A stretch of 8,068 nucleotides of DNA, taken from contig PAZD01000051.1 in the NCBI GenBank assembly GCA_002715405.1, forward strand, positions 1 through 8,068, written 5' to 3'. This DNA comes from Acidimicrobiaceae bacterium (GTDB lineage: Bacteria; Actinomycetota; Acidimicrobiia; Acidimicrobiales; UBA8592). The translations under genes and the position numbers were made by a program. Shown here piece by piece: positions 5,101 through 8,068 of this stretch. Position 1 is the first letter of the stretch. Each line of letters begins with the position of its first letter. The notes beneath the pieces were generated by a model, which saw nothing but the letters and a program-made list of their open reading frames with translations, did not search any database and was not told where the DNA came from.

Positions 5101-7909
5101 TGGGAGATCCCCCGTTATCTGCTGGTTGCTCCCATACTATTGTTGCTTGTCCAGATGTAGCAGTTGCTGCAACAGACAGCGGTGAACTTGGCGCGCTCGC
5201 CGGTATAACTGCTTGGCTGCTACTGCTAGGGTCACTCTGATTGCCACCAGAGTAGTTTGCGACAACGGAAAAAGTATAAGAAGTTCCATTAGTTAACCCG
5301 TTAACAATGCATGAGTTCGCAGTTGTTGTACAGTTACCACTTGGAGCTCCAGTTACGGTGTAGTTTTGGAGGGTACTCAGATTTGATAATGGTGGAGTAT
5401 CCCAACTGACTGTAATTTCCGAGTCGCCAGGAACAGCAGCTATATTCGACGGCGGTGGGTATTGAACACTTTCGATTAAGGATACTAAACCTTGTGACCA
5501 AGCATCCCCAAGAGTAGTTCCTGTAAATCCGATTCTGTATGTTCCCGCAATATTCGGAGTAATAGGATCAGGTATTTGCCAATTAAATGACCCATTAGAC
5601 AATTGGGTATTTGTTTCGAGAGTTATCATCTGGGCATTTGGTGTACTCAATATGAGGCGACCGCAGAAAAATGTTCCTTGATCCCAGTCCCAGTCGTCGA
5701 GTATTCGTAAAGTCCAATCTCCCTCTGTGGGTTTCCCATTGAATACTGAAAGTGCCTCTCTTGGACGTGAGTCGCCGACATAGGGAGGGGTTCGATCAGA
5801 TATTGGTTCTGCAGCCCCATCAGTAAAGTACGCAAGGTTTCCGGAGCAATTCTGATCTCCATCGCCATAGTTGTTTTGCGATCCACCGTTCCTCCTTGCT
5901 AGAAGTACTTCTGTGCCGTCTGGATGCACCAACGATATATTCAGATCTGCCACATATGTGTGGTCGAATCTCAATCCAAGGCGAACCGTATCGACAGTTT
6001 CTTGCTCAGCTATTGCGAATGTGAATTCACTTAGGTCATTTTGGCCACCAACGTCTGGCATTCCGAAGTTTCCTTCTACCTGATCGAACGCAACAGTTTC
6101 TGCTACGAGATCAGATATCTCTCCTGTTGGACCATTCCATATCCAGTTGGTTTGAATTGTTTCTCCTGGGTCAGGTACAAGTGTTTGCTGTGGTGAGGTC
6201 AGTCTGAAAATTCGCTCCTCTACAGTAAATGTTGCAGAGTTCCTAAGTGTTATACCGGTAGAGTCTTGAACTTCTGCAATAAGTCTTAATATGCCGGTGG
6301 TACTTGTCTGATATGAGAGTGTTGCGCCTGTTCCTAGATTTGATCCTGATACGTCATACCAATTAACGCTGGATGAGATATCTGTCCCATCGGACTGAAT
6401 AGCAAGCGCACTTATTTGTAGTGTCTCATCTTCTAGGATTGTTGCTCCATTTGTGTGCTCTGGAAAAGTAATCGAACCCGACGTAGACGCAAGCTCCAAG
6501 GCAGCTGCTGCGTCAAGTTCCCCACCAAATCCAACGGCTCCATTCAGCACACTTGAAGAACGAGAAGAGTTCTTCAATATTTCACTTATCTCCTGAGGCG
6601 TTGATCCTGGCCTCATCCCAAGGACAAGCGCTGCGACACCTGCTACATGGGGGCTGGCCATCGAAGTTCCATTAAAACTGACATAGCAATCTGCTCCAGC
6701 TGATTGCCCACAGTACTGGTGCGAAATACTAGAGACAATTGCTACACCTGGTGCTCCAATATCAACATTGTTAAGTCCGTAGTTTGAAAAGCTTGCAAGG
6801 TCCCCAGAGGAATTAATTGCTGCGACACTAACTATATTTGAATTTTCGTAGGCTGCTGGATATGAAGGTTCAGAATCTATGTTTCTTCCGGAATTTCCAG
6901 CGGCGGCTATAAAGGTATGTCCAGCTTGATTAGCTGCTTCAATAGCATTGAACAAGCTTGTACTGTACCCTCCGCCGCCCCATGAGTTATTCGAGATAGG
7001 TGCACCATTTGCAACAGCGTAATTGAGGGCTGACAGTGCATTATTTGTATAACCATTTCCGGAAGAATCTAAGAACTTTAGTGCCATAATTTTGACATTA
7101 TTTGCAACACCCGCAATACCTATATTGTTGTTTCTTACAGCAGCAATCGTTCCTGCGACATGCGTTCCATGCCCGTTTCCATCATCGGGAGAGTTGTCGT
7201 TAGTAGTAAAATCCCAGCCATTGACATCATCTATGTAACCATTCTGATCATCATCGATACCATTTCCCGAGATCTCATCTTGATTCTGCCATATAACACC
7301 AGCCAGATCCGGATGAGTGATATCTACCCCACTGTCAATAACTGCAACTACAACCTCATTTGCTGTTGCAGAGGTTTGCCATGCGACCTGTGCCTCTATA
7401 CCATGAGTCCCGATTAAACCCCAGAGGTCACCGATCCGAGGATCGTTCGATATATTATCTGTTCGCACAACTTGATCAAATTCCACAAATTCGACAAGAG
7501 GCGAAGAATTTAAGTGATTTCTAGCGTTGATGTTTCCTTCTACAGTTTCAACTAGATATAAATCGGATGTGTTAAAATACTCCACTATTCCTGCGTTCAG
7601 TTCATCTAACAAATTAGTTATCTGACCACTAGTAGCGCTTGGAGAGAACCTAACCAATACAGCGTATGGATTGTTTTGAATCTTTGGATATCTTTCAAGC
7701 ATCTCAGATGCATAGTCTCTTGCCCATACGCCTTGTGATGTAACCAGAGATGGCTCTCCATCACTAACTCGAAAGTCCTGATGCGATTCTGCTGAGTGTC
7801 CACTTTGAGCTCCAGCAGGTGAGACTATGAGTAGAGGCGCCAGAAGAACAGCAGCTGTTAACGAAAGCAAAATCCGCCAAAATGGTTTTGTGCGCGTCAT
7901 AAGATTCAT
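2171..7909 (-). CDS. Giant secreted dual protease: S8 subtilase + P-domain + FN3 domains with an inserted S1 trypsin + FG-GAP propeller
   Basis: A 1912-residue exported protein. Residues 1-34 are a Sec signal peptide (R6, K8 and R12, then a hydrophobic core, predicted cut AGA|Q). An I9-like propeptide covers about 58-150. The S8 domain (about 180-475) has Asp192 (VIDSG), His247 (GHGTHVAG), oxyanion Asn339 (AAAGNSG), Ser416 (GTSMASPH) and an acidic Ca-site-like segment at 216-232. An Ig-like domain (480-565) follows, then a P-domain (about 603-757) flanked by two KNH-like half domains. Four FN3 domains cover about 817-903, 904-993, 994-1341 (split) and 1342-1430. A full S1 trypsin domain at 1058-1288 has His1102, Asp1154 and Ser1244. 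Seven FG-GAP units occupy 1440-1912. There is no LPXTG motif, C-terminal helix or known sorting tail. The start at 7909 has GAAG 7 nt upstream; Met4 lacks such a site. The likely role is extracellular protein degradation or processing. Domain calls are read from motifs; nested boundaries are inferred. Confidence 0.92.
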   Translation of the reverse strand: MNLMTRTKPFWRILLSLTAAVLLAPLLIVSPAGAQSGHSAESHQDFRVSDGEPSLVTSQGVWARDYASEMLERYPKIQNNPYAVLVRFSPSATSGQITNLLDELNAGIVEYFNTSDLYLVETVEGNINARNHLNSSPLVEFVEFDQVVRTDNISNDPRIGDLWGLIGTHGIEAQVAWQTSATANEVVVAVIDSGVDITHPDLAGVIWQNQDEISGNGIDDDQNGYIDDVNGWDFTTNDNSPDDGNGHGTHVAGTIAAVRNNNIGIAGVANNVKIMALKFLDSSGNGYTNNALSALNYAVANGAPISNNSWGGGGYSTSLFNAIEAANQAGHTFIAAAGNSGRNIDSEPSYPAAYENSNIVSVAAINSSGDLASFSNYGLNNVDIGAPGVAIVSSISHQYCGQSAGADCYVSFNGTSMASPHVAGVAALVLGMRPGSTPQEISEILKNSSRSSSVLNGAVGFGGELDAAAALELASTSGSITFPEHTNGATILEDETLQISALAIQSDGTDISSSVNWYDVSGSNLGTGATLSYQTSTTGILRLIAEVQDSTGITLRNSATFTVEERIFRLTSPQQTLVPDPGETIQTNWIWNGPTGEISDLVAETVAFDQVEGNFGMPDVGGQNDLSEFTFAIAEQETVDTVRLGLRFDHTYVADLNISLVHPDGTEVLLARRNGGSQNNYGDGDQNCSGNLAYFTDGAAEPISDRTPPYVGDSRPREALSVFNGKPTEGDWTLRILDDWDWDQGTFFCGRLILSTPNAQMITLETNTQLSNGSFNWQIPDPITPNIAGTYRIGFTGTTLGDAWSQGLVSLIESVQYPPPSNIAAVPGDSEITVSWDTPPLSNLSTLQNYTVTGAPSGNCTTTANSCIVNGLTNGTSYTFSVVANYSGGNQSDPSSSSQAVIPASAPSSPLSVAATATSGQATIVWEQPADNGGSPITGYTVTSNPENLTCSTENLTCSIDSLTNGTTYTFTVTASNAIGDSTQSSASNAVTPLAVPDTPDNFTASSVSSGQVQLSWSTPNNGGSAIQGYEIQYRVIDSQAGEWLQSSNSSEEVNPDIVGGSPVSITDHPYQVLLEVATDPGWVMTCGGTLVSSQWVVTAAHCLEYLPNGGSAYVTATSVSVASGVTTLPATNYILADQVHIHPNWNRYTMENDIGLIRLSTPSNMGTLPIIDLDSEPADEDQLFVTGWGRTSWGGSPSDVLRGVGVWVDESCGSYPGPSLLPVIDSVMICAGGQGVDSCQGDSGGPLVGNYSGVLYLVGIVSWGEGCAQSGYPGVYTRASVYSNWIESLTGDLWSQLTTGVVNSKTISGLTNGTSYAFRTRAENSTGTGGWATTTLTTATVPSQPRNVSVSAMDGSVSVSWDSPSSNGGVPITEYRVTSTPTGGTCTTTTTQNCLISNLVNGTTYTFTVTATNAIGQGNASDVSLPVQPVPNSGIQVDRRSISNDSGPNPEDNFGASMAVGDYNGDGVEDIAVGAPGADINGAGQAGAVYIFNGTLDWSSIDIFSQSSTGFHTDPEDDDRFGSSLVAGDFNNDGFDDLVIGSPYEDLGGTNQLVNAGMVTILYGSSSGLGSPSVLHQYSPGVGTHGEVGDLFGFALATGDINGDSYADLVVGVPGEGVAKQERAGAAHVIYGSANGLSGVGSTTLHQYTRKIRSKPEVGDAFGEALAVGDINGDDYADIVIGVPGETVGWGARTQYEAGAIHILYGSANGTSGTGSHWYFQNSSGWPGRAETGDRFGSAVAIGDIDNDGIGDLVVGIPGEKLGQYDQAGQVQIRYNPGDWSTTSPSVQTLYQNVRGVKNRVESGDRFGQFVTVVDLIEDGSLDLIIGIPGESISKKLNAGAVAILPGLEGSISTGNDQILYPYQSSISGNSQADALFGQNVAILNGDLMIGAPGRNISGISASGAFYYLSY
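2174..3592 (-). repeat. Seven tandem FG-GAP units (integrin-alpha-like beta-propeller), C-terminal part of the giant protease
   Basis: Seven units start at FG residues 1455, 1522, 1593, 1663, 1737, 1808 and 1878, a period of 67-74 residues. Each has an FG motif, a calcium-loop segment and a GAP-like motif (VGAPG, IGSPY, VGVPG, IGVPG, VGIPG, IGIPG, IGAPG). Units 1-5 keep the DxNxDxxxD-type loop (for example DYNGDGVED, DINGDDYAD, DIDNDGIGD). Unit 6 is degraded (DLIEDGSLD) and unit 7 has lost it. Seven matches the blade number of integrin-alpha propellers, so this should be one closed Ca-binding propeller, likely for adhesion or substrate binding. Units 3 and 4 are the most alike and suggest a recent duplication. 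Confidence 0.9.
4046..4738 (-). other. Trypsin-type S1 protease domain inserted in the third FN3 domain
   Basis: Encodes residues 1058-1288 of the giant protein. The domain starts with IVGG (1058-1061). It has TAAHC (His1102), NDIGLIRL (Asp1154) and GDSGGP (Ser1244). Six cysteines match the three conserved trypsin disulfides (1087-1103, 1213-1231, 1240-1268). The S1-pocket residues are trypsin-like: Asp1238 (position 189 in chymotrypsin numbering) and glycines 1265 and 1275 (positions 216 and 226). Cleavage after Arg or Lys is therefore predicted. At about 231 residues it is a complete domain. FN3-like sequence precedes it (994-1047) and resumes after it (1292-1341). Confidence 0.9.
5030..5071 (-). 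repeat. Imperfect 21-bp tandem duplication inside the second FN3 domain
   Basis: Two adjacent 21-bp units (5030-5050 and 5051-5071) match at 16 of 21 positions and encode ENLTCST followed by ENLTCSI (residues 947-960). They supply the cysteine pair 951/958, which the other Cys-bearing FN3 domains of this protein build from unlike sequence. A local slippage or duplication event is likely, though convergence on an NLTC pattern cannot be excluded. Confidence 0.5.
5465..6211 (-). other. P-domain (proprotein-convertase type) flanked by KNH-like half domains
   Basis: Residues 603-757 carry P-domain hallmarks: VRLGLRFDHTYVADLNISL (642-660), HPDGTEVLL (662-670), GDWTLRILDDWDWDQG (730-745), and cysteines 688 and 749 that could pair. 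P-domains commonly accompany S8 proteases and stabilise them. The preceding segment 567-600 (SP followed by GETIQTNWIWNGP) looks like the first half of a Kre9/KNH-type beta-sandwich. The following segment 759-815 (ITLETN, NGSFNWQIP, GTYRIGF) looks like its second half. The P-domain call is firm; the split KNH host is an inference. Confidence 0.65.
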
Positions 7910-7935
7910 TATTTATCTTCAAGAAGTAATAGTTT

Positions 7936-7965
7936 CTTATATCCTAACGCAAGCTGAGGATTTAA
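7936..7965 (-). promoter_or_regulatory. Possible sigma70-type promoter for the giant protease gene
   Basis: On the minus strand a TATAAG box (complement of 7936-7941) lies 18 bases downstream of a weak TTAAAT box (complement of 7960-7965). Transcription would start about 20 bases before the ATG. The -35 match is poor (3 of 6), so this is tentative. It sits in the only divergent intergenic region here longer than 100 bp (7910-8012). Confidence 0.3.
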
Positions 7966-8012
7966 GGGCATCGGCCTAGCCCACTAGTAAATAGAGTGAT
8001 TAGGCTGGACTA

Positions 8013-8068
8013 ATGCAATTCGACGCTATCCTTTTCGACCTTGATCATACACTATTTGATTCTGCTTC
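8013..8068 (+). CDS. HAD-superfamily hydrolase, N-terminal fragment (3' end outside window)
   Basis: The 18 complete codons visible encode MQFDAILFDLDHTLFDSA. FDLDHTLFDS is the classic HAD motif I (DxDxT), with Asp9 as the predicted nucleophile and Asp11 as the general acid/base. This form is typical of subfamily I enzymes such as phosphoglycolate-phosphatase-like or 5'-nucleotidase-like phosphatases. The substrate cannot be told from this fragment. The protein is expected to be cytoplasmic and Mg2+-dependent. A modest AGG at 8002-8004 lies 8 bases before the ATG at 8013. The gene is divergent from the giant protease gene across a 103-bp intergenic region and continues beyond the right edge. 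Confidence 0.8.
   Translation, partial: MQFDAILFDLDHTLFDSA

Noticed and set aside
4914..5240. 108-codon plus-strand open frame within the FN3 region
   Set aside because: It mirrors the repetitive FN3 coding sequence and has no independent motif or ribosome binding site.
7966..8005. Short palindromic segments in the divergent intergenic region (GGGC/GCCC, GCCTA/TAGGC, CACT/AGTG)
   Set aside because: Arms of only 4-5 bp with no coherent symmetry; could be an operator but indistinguishable from chance.

Overview
The window looks like chromosomal DNA from a free-living bacterium with GC content around the mid-40s percent (estimated by eye, not computed). A member of the Actinomycetota, possibly a marine or Acidimicrobiia-like lineage, is my best guess. 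The reasons are a HIT-family gene beside a CDP-alcohol phosphatidyltransferase gene, as in the actinobacterial thrS-HIT-pgsA neighbourhood, and FN3 repeats with paired cysteines and an NGT(S/T)Y signature typical of secreted actinobacterial proteins. No rRNA, tRNA, CRISPR array, insertion sequence or phage gene is visible. Coding density is very high and no gene-free stretch exceeds about 105 bases.

Layout, left to right. (1) Bases 1-96, minus strand: the first 32 codons of a CDP-alcohol phosphatidyltransferase, cut by the window edge. (2) Bases 138-557, plus strand: a HIT-family nucleotide hydrolase or transferase, divergent from (1) and convergent with (3), with only 9 bp between their stop codons. 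(3) Bases 567-2099, minus strand: a 510-residue polytopic membrane protein of the DUF2079 family. (4) Bases 2171-7909, minus strand: one gene filling 71% of the window. It encodes a 1912-residue secreted multidomain protease and lies 71 bp upstream of (3) in the same direction. (5) Bases 8013-8068, plus strand: the first 18 codons of a HAD-superfamily hydrolase, divergent from (4).

The point of interest is the giant protein. From N to C terminus it has a signal peptide, an inhibitor-I9-like propeptide, a subtilisin-type S8 protease with an intact Asp/His/Ser triad, and an Ig-like domain. A P-domain follows that appears to sit inside a Kre9/KNH-like beta-sandwich. Four FN3 domains come next, and the third is split by a complete trypsin-type S1 protease with its own intact triad. 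The chain ends in a seven-unit FG-GAP (integrin-alpha-like) beta-propeller. It therefore carries two evolutionarily unrelated serine proteases and two probable domain-in-domain insertions in one exported chain. It has no visible C-terminal anchor.

The flanking genes look like ordinary housekeeping functions (phospholipid head-group transfer, nucleotide metabolism, small-molecule phosphatase). Only the DUF2079 membrane protein is plausibly co-transcribed with the protease. Any functional link between the two is conjecture.
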